Shown here in pieces: positions 36,478 through 45,393 of a stretch of DNA of 64,000 nucleotides. A program made the translations under genes and the position numbers. Numbering within the stretch: position 1 is the stretch's first letter; each line of letters begins with the position of its first letter. The stretch comes from Zoogloea sp. (GTDB taxonomy: Bacteria > Pseudomonadota > Gammaproteobacteria > Burkholderiales > Rhodocyclaceae), in the NCBI RefSeq assembly GCF_030157465.1, contig NZ_JAOAUU010000058.1:124001-188000 (forward strand), in the 5' to 3' direction. The notes beneath the pieces are model-generated. The model ran no database searches. It was not told the DNA's origin and saw only the letters and a list, made by a program, of their open reading frames with translations.

Positions 36478-37131
36478 TCAACCCGCCAGCCAGACGGCCC
36501 GTTCGGCGAGGCGCTTCGCCCAGTCCGGATTGAGGCCGGGGGCGGCGGCAAGGCAGCGCAGCTCGGCCGGATCGGGGCGATGGGCCAGGCGGGCGGTCCA
36601 CAGCCGGGCCAGGGTCAAGCCCGGCGCCGGACGCTCGACGCATTCAATCCCGTCGCCGGCGGCAATCTCACCCTCTTCCAGCACCCGGAAATACCAGCCG
36701 GTCAGGCCCGCATCGGCGATCACCCGCGACATCGGCGCATGGCCGAGGCGATGGCTGATCTTCCAGCACGGCTGACGCGGCTGGCTGACCTGCAAACGAC
36801 ACCTGCCGATGGCGAAAACGTCGCCGATGCACACCGCATCTTCCGTCAGGCCGCGGCCGGACAGGTTCTCGCCGAGCACGCCGGGAATCAGCACGCCGGC
36901 CAGCGCCGGTACCCGGGCCGCCAGCACCGCGTAGTGTTCGGCCGGGTAGTAATGCACCGCCTTCTCGGGCCCACCGTGCACCCGCAGGTCGGCCTGCATG
37001 TCGCCGGCCAGGCCCTCGCGCCCCACCGCCACCGGCCCCGTCACGGGCAGCTTGAACATGCCGGTCTGCTGGCCTTCGGGCGGCAGCGGCTGCAGCGCGC
37101 CGACAAACACCGCTTCAATCCGTGACTTCAT
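36478..37131 (-). CDS. MOSC-domain protein (YiiM-like)
   Basis: This 217-residue protein is of the MOSC superfamily, which carries sulfur for molybdenum-cofactor-linked reactions. The signature lies in PVTGPVAVGREGLAGDMQAD, the VHGGPEKAVHYYPAEHY loop and the conserved cysteine in SQPRQPCWKISHRL near residue 125. YiiM proteins reduce N-hydroxylated bases with electrons from a flavin reductase; whether this one does is not shown. The ATG at 37131 matches the conserved start MKSRIEAVFVG. Confidence 0.85.
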   Translation of the reverse strand: MKSRIEAVFVGALQPLPPEGQQTGMFKLPVTGPVAVGREGLAGDMQADLRVHGGPEKAVHYYPAEHYAVLAARVPALAGVLIPGVLGENLSGRGLTEDAVCIGDVFAIGRCRLQVSQPRQPCWKISHRLGHAPMSRVIADAGLTGWYFRVLEEGEIAAGDGIECVERPAPGLTLARLWTARLAHRPDPAELRCLAAAPGLNPDWAKRLAERAVWLAG

Positions 37132-37160
37132 GCATATCCCCAATCCGGAAATCCCAGCTG

Positions 37161-38057
37161 TCAGGCCGGCCACAGCCAGGCCGCACCGCGCACCCCCGAC
37201 GAATCACCGTGCGCGGCTTTCACCAGCCGCGTCAGCACCCGGTCGGAAAACACATGGGGCTGCCACAGGCCGGGCACACGCTCATAGAGCCGGCCGAGAT
37301 TCGACAGCCCGCCGCCCAGCACGATCACGTCCGGATCGAGCAGGTTGATGACACCCGCCAGCGCCCGCGCCAGGCGCGCCTCGTAGCGCTGCAGGCTGGC
37401 CTCGCAAGGCGTATCGCCCGCTGCCGCCGCGGCAACGATGGCCTCCGGCGTCAGCGCCGCGCCGCTGGCCTGGGCGTGGTCCCGCGCCAGGCCGGGGCCG
37501 GACAAATAGGTTTCGACGCAGCCGGCGCGCCCGCAGTAACACGCCGGCAGGGGCAGATCCGCGCCGGAAGGCAGCGGCAGCGGGTTGTGGCCCCACTCGC
37601 CGGCAATTGCATTGGCGCCGTCGAGCACCCGCCCATGCACCACGATGCCGCCCCCCACCCCGGTGCCGATGATCACTCCGAACACAACCCCGGCCCCGGC
37701 CGCGGCGCCATCCACGGCCTCGGACAGGGCAAAGCAGTTGGCGTCGTTGGCCACGCGCACGTCGCGGCCCAGCTGCTGCTGCAGGTCGGCCAGCAGCGGC
37801 CGGCCGATCAGACAGGTGGAATTGGCGTTCTTGACCAGGCCACTGGCTTTGGACAAGGCCCCCGGCATGCCGACCCCGACCGTTCCGCGCCGGCCCAGTT
37901 CGCCCTCGACGGCCGCCACCAGCCCGCCCACCGCCGCCAGCGTGGCGGCGTAATCGCCCTGCGGCGTGGCCACGCGGCGCCGCGCCAGGGTTTGCCCGCC
38001 CTCCGAAAGGGCGATGATTTCAATCTTGGTGCCGCCAAGGTCGATGCCGATGCGCAA
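37161..38057 (-). CDS. ROK-family sugar kinase (fructokinase / Mak-like)
   Basis: This 298-residue kinase has the N-terminal phosphate-binding MRIGIDLGGTKIE, the catalytic-base region VANDANCFALSEAVDG and GTGVGGGIVVHG, and the ROK zinc site (GEWGHNPLP, CYCGRAGCVETYLSGP). It phosphorylates a hexose, most likely fructose, mannose or N-acetylglucosamine, with ATP. Length and motifs are complete. It is 29 bases from the MOSC gene on the same strand and may be co-transcribed. The substrate among ROK sugars cannot be fixed. Confidence 0.88.
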   Translation of the reverse strand: MRIGIDLGGTKIEIIALSEGGQTLARRRVATPQGDYAATLAAVGGLVAAVEGELGRRGTVGVGMPGALSKASGLVKNANSTCLIGRPLLADLQQQLGRDVRVANDANCFALSEAVDGAAAGAGVVFGVIIGTGVGGGIVVHGRVLDGANAIAGEWGHNPLPLPSGADLPLPACYCGRAGCVETYLSGPGLARDHAQASGAALTPEAIVAAAAAGDTPCEASLQRYEARLARALAGVINLLDPDVIVLGGGLSNLGRLYERVPGLWQPHVFSDRVLTRLVKAAHGDSSGVRGAAWLWPA

Positions 38058-38111
38058 GGGACGCTCCCTACCAAAAAACAGGGATGATAGCGCCGTGAAA
38101 AGCGCCCCGTT

Positions 38112-38999
38112 TCACGCGGCCTGCCGGTATTTCTCCCAGCCGGCCCAGCTGTAGCACAGCAACCCGGCCCAGATCAGCCCGAAAGTCACCAGCCGCGCCG
38201 GCTGCAGTTCCTCGCCAAAGATCCACACCGCGGTAACGAGCTGCATGGTCGGGTTGATGTACATCAGCATGCCCACCGTGGCTAGGTTGAGGCGCTGGGT
38301 GGCCGCCGCAAACAGCATCAGCGGCAAAGCCGTCATCACGCCGGACATGGCCAGCAGAAAGTCGGTCAGGCCGTCGTGGCCGGTGAATACCGCGTGCCCC
38401 TGGCTGCCCTGCCACAGGGCGTACAGGCCCACCAGCGGCAGCATCGAAAGGGTTTCCAGCCACAGCCCCGACACCGCATCCACCGGCACCTGCTTGCGCA
38501 CCAGGCCGTAGAGCCCGAAGGTGCCGCCCAGAAACAGCGACACCCAGGGCAGGCTGCCCAGGGCGATGAACTCGTTGCCGACGGCCGCCACCGCCAGCCC
38601 CACCGCCGCCCATTCCTTGCCGTTGAGGCGCTCCTTGAGCACCAGCATGCCGAGCAGCACGTTGACCAGCGGGGTGAGGAAATAACCCAGGCTGCCGGCG
38701 ATCACCAGGCGCTGGTCCACCGCCCACAGAAAGCCCAGCCAGTTCGACCCCACCAGCAGCCCGGCAAAGGCCAGGCGCAGCACGTTACCGGGCCGCCGCG
38801 CGGCACTGCCCACCTGGGGCCAGCCGCGCCGCACGGTGAGGATCAGGCTGACCAGCACGCAGCCCCACAGGGCCCGGTTGCACAGCACATCGGCCGGGCT
38901 GACGTGGCCGAGCTGGCGAAAGAACAGCGGGAAGAAGCCCCAGATGCCATAGGCGCCCAGACCAAAGCCGATGCCGGCGAGGGTTTTGCCTTTATCCAC
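38112..38999 (-). CDS. rarD: RarD-type EamA family transporter
   Basis: This 295-residue inner-membrane protein has ten hydrophobic segments. The N-terminus GFGLGAYGIWGFFPLFFRQL and the WLETLSMLPL and VWIFGEEL segments are characteristic of RarD, a drug/metabolite-type carrier linked to chloramphenicol sensitivity in some bacteria. I chose the GTG at 38999 (VDKGKTLAGI) because the family begins there; a longer ATG start at 39113 would add about 38 residues of poor quality. The start codon is therefore uncertain. Confidence 0.87.
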   Translation of the reverse strand: MDKGKTLAGIGFGLGAYGIWGFFPLFFRQLGHVSPADVLCNRALWGCVLVSLILTVRRGWPQVGSAARRPGNVLRLAFAGLLVGSNWLGFLWAVDQRLVIAGSLGYFLTPLVNVLLGMLVLKERLNGKEWAAVGLAVAAVGNEFIALGSLPWVSLFLGGTFGLYGLVRKQVPVDAVSGLWLETLSMLPLVGLYALWQGSQGHAVFTGHDGLTDFLLAMSGVMTALPLMLFAAATQRLNLATVGMLMYINPTMQLVTAVWIFGEELQPARLVTFGLIWAGLLCYSWAGWEKYRQAA

Positions 39000-39125
39000 G
39001 ATTGACGTTAACGGAAGACGGGAGGCCGACAGTAGCACCGCCCACCCTGCAACGCTGTTGGGGTTTTCCGTGGAAAGCCGTCGGCAGATTACAATGGCGA
39101 CATTCCACTGCAAGGACGAGGCATC

Positions 39126-39458
39126 ATGCTGATCATCTTCAAATCTCCCGCCAGCGGCGACGTGATCATGTTTGAAAAGAACGGCAAGGAAATGCTGGGC
39201 GTGCTCGGCAAGGACCCGGCCGATGCAAAGGGAATCGTGACCGTCGAACAGCTGCCCGGCGCCATCGCCGCCGTGAAGGCCGCCATCGAAAGCGACAAGG
39301 CGCGGCTGGCCGAGCAGGCCAGCGAAGCCGCCGACCCCGACGAAAACGACGCCAAGCCCTCCGGCGGCGGCGTGAGCTTCTTTCAGCGCGCGGTGCCGCT
39401 CCTCGAGCTGCTCGAACGCTCGCTGAAAGACAAGGTTCCGGTGACCTGGGGCGTCTGA
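39126..39458 (+). CDS. DUF1840 protein
   Basis: This 110-residue protein of the DUF1840 family is common in betaproteobacteria and has no known function. It starts MLIIFKSPASGDVIMFEKNG, with a middle segment IESDKARLAEQAS and an acidic linker (ADPDENDAK), and ends FFQRAVPLLELLERSLKDK. It is divergent from the RarD gene, and the 126-base gap between them should hold both promoters. It is followed 23 bases later by the SprT-like gene, with which it is probably co-transcribed. Confidence 0.88.
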   Translation: MLIIFKSPASGDVIMFEKNGKEMLGVLGKDPADAKGIVTVEQLPGAIAAVKAAIESDKARLAEQASEAADPDENDAKPSGGGVSFFQRAVPLLELLERSLKDKVPVTWGV

Positions 39459-39481
39459 CGCCAGTCCAGCGAGAGCATCCG

Positions 39482-39853
39482 ATGACCCAACTCGACATCG
39501 ACCTGGCCCTTGATCTGGTGCGCGAATCCCTGCCCCAGCTGGGCATTCCCCGGCGCATGTGCACCCGCAAGCTGTCGCCGGCCGGCCGGGTGTTCGGCCA
39601 GTACCGCTGGCACTCCGACACCCTGCGCCTCAATCCGCGCTACCTGGCCCGCCTGTCGGACGACGACGCGCTGGATCTGCTCGACACCCTGATCCACGAA
39701 CTGCTGCACAAGGCCTCGCCCCTCTGGAAGCAGCTGCGCGACAGCTTCAGGCCCCATCCCGAAATCTGGCTGAAAGCCGAAAAGCTCACCCGCCAGCTCG
39801 GCCCGACCTACCTCGCCCGGCGGCGCGAGCAGGCCACCGGGCACATCGCCTGA
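39482..39853 (+). CDS. SprT-like zinc metalloprotein
   Basis: This 123-residue protein contains the zinc-binding motif H72-E-L-L-H76 (DTLIHELLHKASPLWK) within a short SprT-like fold. The segment QYRWHSDTLRLNPRYL before the motif is typical of SprT-type proteins, and a further histidine (FRPHPEIW) may complete the metal site. Only the core is present, without the zinc ribbon of full SprT. Substrate is unknown. Confidence 0.68.
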   Translation: MTQLDIDLALDLVRESLPQLGIPRRMCTRKLSPAGRVFGQYRWHSDTLRLNPRYLARLSDDDALDLLDTLIHELLHKASPLWKQLRDSFRPHPEIWLKAEKLTRQLGPTYLARRREQATGHIA

Positions 39854-39880
39854 ACGCTACCCGAAGGCAGCGCCCGCCCG

Positions 39881-40480
39881 TCAATCGGGAATATCGTCTG
39901 CCGTTGGCACCACCACCGCAAACAGATCGGCCAGCGCGGCCAGGGCAGCCGTCTGCAGCGCCGCGGCGCTCACCGTGCCACCGTCCGGCGCCGGTAGCGC
40001 GCGGGTGGCCGTGGCACTGGCCGGCACGCTCACCGCGTAACCCAGGTTGAAGGCGCCCCGCGCGGTGGAGTTGATGCACATGTGGGTCATGAAACCGGCC
40101 ACCACCAGCCGGGTCGCCCCCAGCGCCTTCAGGCGCGCATCCAGATCGGTGCCGACGAAGGCATTCGGGTAGTGCTTGACCACCACGGCCTCGCCTTCCA
40201 CCGGCGCCAGCTTGTCGGCAATGGCGCCAATCTCGGCGGTGATGTCGTAGGGCGAGCCGGGGCCGGAATCGTGCTGGATGTGGATCACCGGCACCTTCAG
40301 AGCCCGCGCCCGGCCGAGCAGCCGCGCGCATTCGTCGAGGGCCGGCTCGATGCCAGCCAGTTCCATGACGCCGCTGCGATAGGTGTTCTGGGCATCGACC
40401 AGGATCAGCACGGATTCGGACAAGGGCGCCGGCGCGGCGGGCTTGCCGGACAGTTCGCGCAGGGTTTTGGATGCGGGCAT
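39881..40480 (-). CDS. Isochorismatase-family cysteine hydrolase
   Basis: This 199-residue enzyme has the catalytic triad of the family: Asp in LILVDAQNTYRSG, Lys in VVVKHYPNAFVGTDL, and Cys in FMTHMCINSTARGAF. It hydrolyses small amides or similar compounds; the true substrate is unknown. The ATG at 40480 has AGGAG ahead, whereas the longer frame (from 40516) has no ribosome site. It is divergent from the LysR regulator gene 125 bases away, so the regulator may control it. Confidence 0.85.
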   Translation of the reverse strand: MPASKTLRELSGKPAAPAPLSESVLILVDAQNTYRSGVMELAGIEPALDECARLLGRARALKVPVIHIQHDSGPGSPYDITAEIGAIADKLAPVEGEAVVVKHYPNAFVGTDLDARLKALGATRLVVAGFMTHMCINSTARGAFNLGYAVSVPASATATRALPAPDGGTVSAAALQTAALAALADLFAVVVPTADDIPD

Positions 40481-40566
40481 GGCGGTTTTACTCCTGGATG
40501 GAAATCGGAACGGCAAGACTAAGCCTGCTGAAGCCCTGCGTAAATCGACACCTGCGCAGCGCTACC

Positions 40567-40580
40567 CTGCAAAATTGCAG
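40567..40580. promoter_or_regulatory. Candidate LysR operator in divergent gap
   Basis: CTGCAA-aa-TTGCAG is a perfect six-base inverted repeat in the 124-base gap between the hydrolase and the LysR gene, starting 38 bases upstream of the LysR ATG. LysR-type boxes are short interrupted dyads of this sort with a T-N11-A pattern, which here is off by one. Function is inferred from position only. Confidence 0.3.
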
Positions 40581-40604
40581 CACATTCAAACCGGAACACC
40601 CCAC

Positions 40605-41453
40605 ATGAACTGGGACGATCTGCGCTTTCTGGTCGAGATTGGCCGTGAAGGCACCCTCGCTGCCGCGGCGCGCCGCCTGAAGGTGGACCAGACCACCGTT
40701 GCACGGCGCCTGCGGGCGCTGGAGGACACCCTCGGCACGCCGCTCTTCGAGCGCAGCGACAAGCATTGGCGCCCCACGGCCGTGGGCGCCAGCGTGCTCG
40801 AACGGGCTACGCGCATCGAGGAGGACGTGGCCGGCCTGGCCCGACTGGCCGAAACCGGCACCCGCACGGTGAGCGGCGTGGTGCGCACCACCTCGGTCAG
40901 CGCCATCGCCAGCGACTACCTGGTGCCGCGCCTGAACGGCCTTTACGCCCGTCACCCGGAGCTGCTCGTCGAGCTGATCGCCAGCAACGACAACCTCAAC
41001 GTGTCCCGCCGCGAGGCCGACATCGCCATCCGGCTGGCCCGCCCCGAGAGCGGCGATTTTTTGATCCGCAAGCTGGCCGATGTGGGTTTTGCCGTGTATG
41101 CCGCTCCATCTGCCCAGCACGATGACTGGGTGACCTACGACGACGAACTGGCCCATACGCCGGAGATGCGCTGGCTGGCCGCGCAGCTCGCCGGCCAGCG
41201 CGTGCGGCTGCGCACCAACAGCCTCGCCGGGCTGTTGCGGGCAGTGGCCGGCGGCATCGGCCGGGCGGTTCTGCCGTGCTTTCTGGCCGACTCGGCGCCC
41301 GGCCTGATCCGCACCAGCGGGCCGCAACCGGTGCTCAGCCGCGACCTGTGGCTGCTGGTTCATCCCGACGCCCGCCGCCAGCCCCGCGTCGCCGCCGTTG
41401 CCGACTGGCTGGGCGAATGCTTTGCCACCGATGCGCTGGCCTTTCGCGGCTGA
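40605..41453 (+). CDS. LysR-family transcription regulator
   Basis: This 282-residue protein has an N-terminal winged helix (residues 1-60: MNWDDLRFLVEIGREGTLAA, then LKVDQTTVARRLRALE) and a C-terminal effector-binding domain (about 90-280). It begins at the ATG at 40605; the upstream in-frame codons belong to the divergent gap. It lies next to and points away from an isochorismatase-like hydrolase, the usual sign that it controls that gene. The ligand is unknown. Confidence 0.9.
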   Translation: MNWDDLRFLVEIGREGTLAAAARRLKVDQTTVARRLRALEDTLGTPLFERSDKHWRPTAVGASVLERATRIEEDVAGLARLAETGTRTVSGVVRTTSVSAIASDYLVPRLNGLYARHPELLVELIASNDNLNVSRREADIAIRLARPESGDFLIRKLADVGFAVYAAPSAQHDDWVTYDDELAHTPEMRWLAAQLAGQRVRLRTNSLAGLLRAVAGGIGRAVLPCFLADSAPGLIRTSGPQPVLSRDLWLLVHPDARRQPRVAAVADWLGECFATDALAFRG

Positions 41454-41474
41454 AGCCGCCGCGGGCAAACGGGT

Positions 41475-43322
41475 TCAGGCGCCGGTGAGCTGGGCGTAGA
41501 GCAGCGGCAAACGGGCCGGCAGCTCGGCCGGGTTGCGCAGGATGGTGTAGCCGGCCGGGCCGAAAAGATGGGGCAGATAGCCCTGGCCTTCCTTGTCGAT
41601 GGTGACGCAAAACGGCCGCACACCCTGCTGGCGGGCCGCGTTGAGGCTCATGCGAGTGTCCTCGATGCCGTAACGGCCTTCGTAGTGATCCACGTCGTTG
41701 GGCTTGCCGTCGGAAAGAATCATCAACAGGCGCATGGATTCGGGCCGCTTGGCGAGAATCTGCGTCGAGTAGCGGATGGCGGCGCCCATGCGCGTGTAGA
41801 AGCCGGGCTTCAGCGCGCCGATGCGGCCACGGATGCGGTCGTCGGTGGGCTCGTCGAAATCCTTGATGCGGTGAAAGCGGATGTGCTCGCGCTTCCTCGA
41901 CGAAAAGCCGTACAGGCCAAACGGATCGCCGGTGGCGCCGAGCGCCTCGGAGAACAGCCACAGGCTGTCGCGGATCACGTCGATGACGCGCTGCTCGTCG
42001 CTCACCCAGGTGTCGGTGGACAGCGACAGGTCGGCCAGCACCAGGCAGCACAGATCGCGCTCGCGACGTTCGCACGACAGGTATCCGCCGCTGGCCCCCA
42101 CCGAATGCCCGGTACGCCGGTCGGCAAAGGCGCGTACGCAGGCGTCAATGTCGAGTTCGGGGCCGTCGGGCTGGTTCTTGAGCCAGCGCCGCGCCGGGGT
42201 CAGGGCTTCGAGCTGGTGGCGCAGGCGCCGCGCCGGCCGCACCAGGCGCGAGGGCAGCGCGATGGGCGGGGCGTCCCGCGGGTCGAGCACGGTAAGGCTG
42301 CACACGTCACGCTTGAGCACCTGCTTCTTCCAGTCCCACTCGGGGAGCAGGATACCGCTTGCGAGCGGGCGATCGTCCTGGGCGGCCGAGGGCAGGTCGA
42401 GGTCGAAGCGCACTTTTGACGCGGTGTCGGTGCCGTCCTGGGCCACCGAGATGCGGTCCATGTCGGCGGCGGCGCGGGCCGGGTTGTCGTCCGCATCGTC
42501 GTCGTGGCCGCGGTTCACCTTCACGTAGTCGGCAAACGACAGCAGGCTTTCGGCCCGGAAGGGCAGGTTGAGCCCGTTGCTGCCGTCGGGCATGTCTTCA
42601 CGCTGGGCCTGGCGGCGGCGGTCGGTGGCATCGGTGGATTTACCCGCGCCTTCGCGGTTTTCGGCCGGCGTGGGGGTGGCCGGCGACTCGCGGCGGTCGA
42701 TGGCCACCGGGGCCGGGTAGAGCCACAGCGCCACCGGCGTGGGCGGCTTGCGCGCGGCGGGCAGGCTGGCCACGCTGCCCGGCTCGGCCAGCGCCTGGCG
42801 AATGGCTTGTTCGGCGGCGGCTTCGTCGGCGGGCAGCCGGGCCGGGTTGGGCCGTTCGGCAAGCACCGCCGCCACCAGGCGCCGGTAGCGCGACGCAAAG
42901 CCTGGAAACGCCGCCAGGGTCTTGGCGCTGGCCTCCTGGTTGGCGGCGATCCAGTTGTCGGCAGTCAGCCCGTCGGCCGGCAGCGCCGCGCCCTGGGCGA
43001 TCAGCCACAGATACAGGTCACGGTTGAGGCTGCGCTCGGGAAACAGCGCGATCTCGGCCGGCAGGCGCAGGGTTTCCGAATCCCGCGCCGACTGGGCCAC
43101 CTTTTCACCGGCGTGGGCGATACGCGCCAGCCAGCCGCGCCGGGCGCCGTGCTCGACTTCGGCCGCCGGCGCCACGCGCAGGCCGGCGTCGCCACCCAGC
43201 GCCCGGAACAAAATGCCCGCCGTGCGCTCGATGTCCTCCAGCCGCACCGCAGCCTGCGGGTAGCTGCGGGTCGCCGCGCGGGTGATGAAACGGTGCCACA
43301 GGCCGCCGATGAATTCTTCCAT
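41475..43322 (-). CDS. norD: NorD-type VWA protein (nitric oxide reductase activation)
   Basis: This 615-residue protein carries a C-terminal von Willebrand A domain (about 400-610) with an intact metal site: ADLSLSTDTW gives the DxSxS motif, and LMILSDGKPNDVDHY gives the later Asp. The N-terminal LWHRFITRAATRSYPQA is typical of NorD. NorD works with the MoxR-type ATPase NorQ to insert metal or assemble nitric oxide reductase NorBC. No norC, norB or norQ is nearby; the neighbours are LysR and 3-hydroxybutyrate dehydrogenase. It is therefore a solitary norD or a second copy of the family. The name is from homology, not from context. Confidence 0.78.
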   Translation of the reverse strand: MEEFIGGLWHRFITRAATRSYPQAAVRLEDIERTAGILFRALGGDAGLRVAPAAEVEHGARRGWLARIAHAGEKVAQSARDSETLRLPAEIALFPERSLNRDLYLWLIAQGAALPADGLTADNWIAANQEASAKTLAAFPGFASRYRRLVAAVLAERPNPARLPADEAAAEQAIRQALAEPGSVASLPAARKPPTPVALWLYPAPVAIDRRESPATPTPAENREGAGKSTDATDRRRQAQREDMPDGSNGLNLPFRAESLLSFADYVKVNRGHDDDADDNPARAAADMDRISVAQDGTDTASKVRFDLDLPSAAQDDRPLASGILLPEWDWKKQVLKRDVCSLTVLDPRDAPPIALPSRLVRPARRLRHQLEALTPARRWLKNQPDGPELDIDACVRAFADRRTGHSVGASGGYLSCERRERDLCCLVLADLSLSTDTWVSDEQRVIDVIRDSLWLFSEALGATGDPFGLYGFSSRKREHIRFHRIKDFDEPTDDRIRGRIGALKPGFYTRMGAAIRYSTQILAKRPESMRLLMILSDGKPNDVDHYEGRYGIEDTRMSLNAARQQGVRPFCVTIDKEGQGYLPHLFGPAGYTILRNPAELPARLPLLYAQLTGA

Positions 43323-43394
43323 TTGAAAACCGCGTAAAGGATCAAGCGTTAAAGGCGGATGAGCCCAGGCTGCATGCCGATGCGCTCACGCGCG

Positions 43395-44183
43395 TCAGCG
43401 CGCCGTCCAGCCGCCGTCGATCAAGGGCGCCGAGCCGGTGACCGACCTGGCCGCATCCGAGCACAGGAACACCACATAGGCCGCCACTTCGTCGGCCTCG
43501 ACAAACTGCTTGGTGGGCTGGGCCGCGAGGATCACCTCGCGAATCACCCGCTCTTCGGCCATGTTGTGCACCCTGGCCTGGTCGACCACCTGTTTTTCCA
43601 CCAGCGGCGTGCGCACGTAGCCGGGGCACAGCGCGTTGCAGGTGATGCCCTGCTCCGCCACCTCCAGCGCCACCGCCTTCGTAAAGCCCACCACCGCGTG
43701 CTTGCTGGCCGTGTAGGGCGCCTTGAAGGGCGAAGCCACCAGGCCGTGGGCCGACGCGATATTGACGATGCGCCCCCAGCCCTGCTCCTTCATGCCCGGC
43801 AAGGCCGCCTTGGTGGTGTGAAACACCGCCGACACATTGATGGCCATGAGCTGGTCCCAGGTGTCGTCGGGAAAGGCATCCACCGCCGCCACGTGCTGGA
43901 TGCCGGCGTTATTCACCAGGATATCGAGGCCGCCAAAGGCCGCCGTCGCCGCCTCCACCAGCGCCCGCGCCGAAGCCGGCACCGCCAGGTTTGCCGCCGT
44001 GTAGGCCACCTCGGCACCGGTTTCGGCGGCCAGCGCGGCGCGCAAAGGCTCCGCATCCCCGGCCGTGCGCGAACCATTGAGCATCACCTTCGCCCCGGCT
44101 CTGGCCAGCGCCCGCGCCACCGCCAGCCCGATCCCGGACGTCGAACCCGTCACCAAAGCCCTCTTGCCTGCCAGCATCGTCAT
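43395..44183 (-). CDS. 3-hydroxybutyrate dehydrogenase (SDR)
   Basis: This 262-residue short-chain dehydrogenase has the NAD-binding GSTSGIGLAVARALA, the NNAGIQHVA segment, the catalytic S-Y-K set with YTASKHAVV and the C-terminal GSAPLIDGGWTAR. The HVAAVDAFPDDTWDQL and FKAPYTASK sequences point to D-3-hydroxybutyrate, the monomer of stored polyhydroxybutyrate. It oxidises that to acetoacetate with NAD. I start at ATG 44183 with GAGGA seven bases upstream. Confidence 0.88.
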   Translation of the reverse strand: MTMLAGKRALVTGSTSGIGLAVARALARAGAKVMLNGSRTAGDAEPLRAALAAETGAEVAYTAANLAVPASARALVEAATAAFGGLDILVNNAGIQHVAAVDAFPDDTWDQLMAINVSAVFHTTKAALPGMKEQGWGRIVNIASAHGLVASPFKAPYTASKHAVVGFTKAVALEVAEQGITCNALCPGYVRTPLVEKQVVDQARVHNMAEERVIREVILAAQPTKQFVEADEVAAYVVFLCSDAARSVTGSAPLIDGGWTAR

Positions 44184-44336
44184 ACACACATCCTCGCCAA
44201 ATCGCGCCGGGCCCCTGCCCGGCCGGAACAGGAATCCTACCGCAGGGCCGCCACCGCCGCGCCGACTATAGCCCCCCGCACATCAAGCTGCCCTGTCGTG
44301 GCTCAATTTACGCGGGCGCTTCGGACTTAATACTTA

Positions 44337-44355
44337 TGGCATATCGCGCATGCCA
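44337..44355. promoter_or_regulatory. Inverted repeat upstream of the WYL regulator
   Basis: TGGCAT, a 7-base spacer, and ATGCCA form a six-base dyad in the 232-base gap before the TTG start used for the WYL gene. The AT-rich TAATACTTAT just upstream could hold a -10 element. An ATG inside the dyad (44350) is the alternative, unlikely start of the gene. It may be an autoregulatory operator of the WYL protein, inferred from position. Confidence 0.3.
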
Positions 44356-44415
44356 CATCAAAGGGCTACCATCGGGCCCATCCCCCGGAAAACCCACGCC
44401 AGCGAGGCTCTGCGC

Positions 44416-45393
44416 TTGATCCCCACCGACCGGCTGCACCACTTCATCCGCCTGCTCGGCCACCGCCGCGCCACTCCCGCCCTTGATCTGCAATACGAAC
44501 TCGGCATCTCCCGCGCCACCCTCACGCGCTATATCCGCGACGTGCGCGACACCCTCGGCGCACCGGTGATCTTCGACCGCGAACAAGGCGGCTACCGGCT
44601 TGAAAGCGCCCGCCACGACTTCGGCCCCCAGTTTGAACTGCCCGGCCTGTGGTTCAGCGCCGAAGAAATCCACGCCCTGCTGACGATGCAATACCTGCTC
44701 GCCAACCTGGACAGCAGCGGCCTGCTCGGCCCCCACATCCAGCCGCTGCTCGACCGGCTCGGGCGCATTCTCGGCAGCGCCGACGACTCGGCCGCCGAAG
44801 TCGCCCGGCGCATCCGCATCCAGACCGTGGGCGCGCGCAGCTTCCAGCTCGAACACTTCCAGGCCGTCGGCTCCGCCACCCTGCGCCGCCGGCGCCTCGT
44901 CATCGAATACCACACCCGCGGCACCGACACGGCCACCCGCCGCGAAGTCTCGCCCCAGCGCCTCATCCACTACCGTGACAACTGGTACCTGGACGCCTGG
45001 TGCCACCTGCGCGGCAGCCTGCGCAGCTTCGCCATCGACGCCATCCACCGCGCCGAAATCCTCGACCGCGACGCCCGCAACATCGACGAAGCCACCCTCG
45101 ACCGCGAACTCGGCAGCGGCTACGGCATCTTTGCCGGCGCCACAGTCGAATGGGCCGTGCTGCACTTCAGCCCCGAACGCAGCCGCTGGGTGGCCCAGGA
45201 AAAATGGCACCCCGACCAGCAAGGCCGCCCGCTCGACAACGGCGGCTTCGAACTCCGCGTGCCCTACAGCCAGCAGCCCGAACTGCTGATGGACATCCTC
45301 CGCCACGGCCGCCACGTGGAAGTCATCGCCCCCGCCTCGCTCCGCGAAGCCGTGCGCAGCGAGCACGCAGCGGCGGCGAAGATCAATTTGTGA
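44416..45393 (+). CDS. WYL-domain transcription regulator adjacent to CRISPR-cas
   Basis: This protein is about 325 residues from the TTG at 44416. It has an N-terminal winged helix (TDRLHHFIRLLGHRRATPA, SRATLTRYIRDVRDTL), a linker and the WYL sensor domain with W-Y-L in RDNWYLDAWCHLRGS. WYL regulators sense nucleotides or nucleic acids and control many CRISPR and other phage-defence loci. The TTG has GAGG eight bases upstream and matches the family start (LIPTDRLHHF); an ATG at 44350 has no ribosome site and lies inside an inverted repeat. Cas1 begins 61 bases after its stop, so regulation of cas1-cas3 is likely but not shown. Confidence 0.85.
   Translation: MIPTDRLHHFIRLLGHRRATPALDLQYELGISRATLTRYIRDVRDTLGAPVIFDREQGGYRLESARHDFGPQFELPGLWFSAEEIHALLTMQYLLANLDSSGLLGPHIQPLLDRLGRILGSADDSAAEVARRIRIQTVGARSFQLEHFQAVGSATLRRRRLVIEYHTRGTDTATRREVSPQRLIHYRDNWYLDAWCHLRGSLRSFAIDAIHRAEILDRDARNIDEATLDRELGSGYGIFAGATVEWAVLHFSPERSRWVAQEKWHPDQQGRPLDNGGFELRVPYSQQPELLMDILRHGRHVEVIAPASLREAVRSEHAAAAKINL

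Noticed and set aside
44350-44415. ATG at 44350 as the WYL start
   Set aside because: It lies within an inverted repeat, has no ribosome site and would add 22 residues not typical of the family; TTG at 44416 has GAGG eight bases upstream. Not fully excluded.
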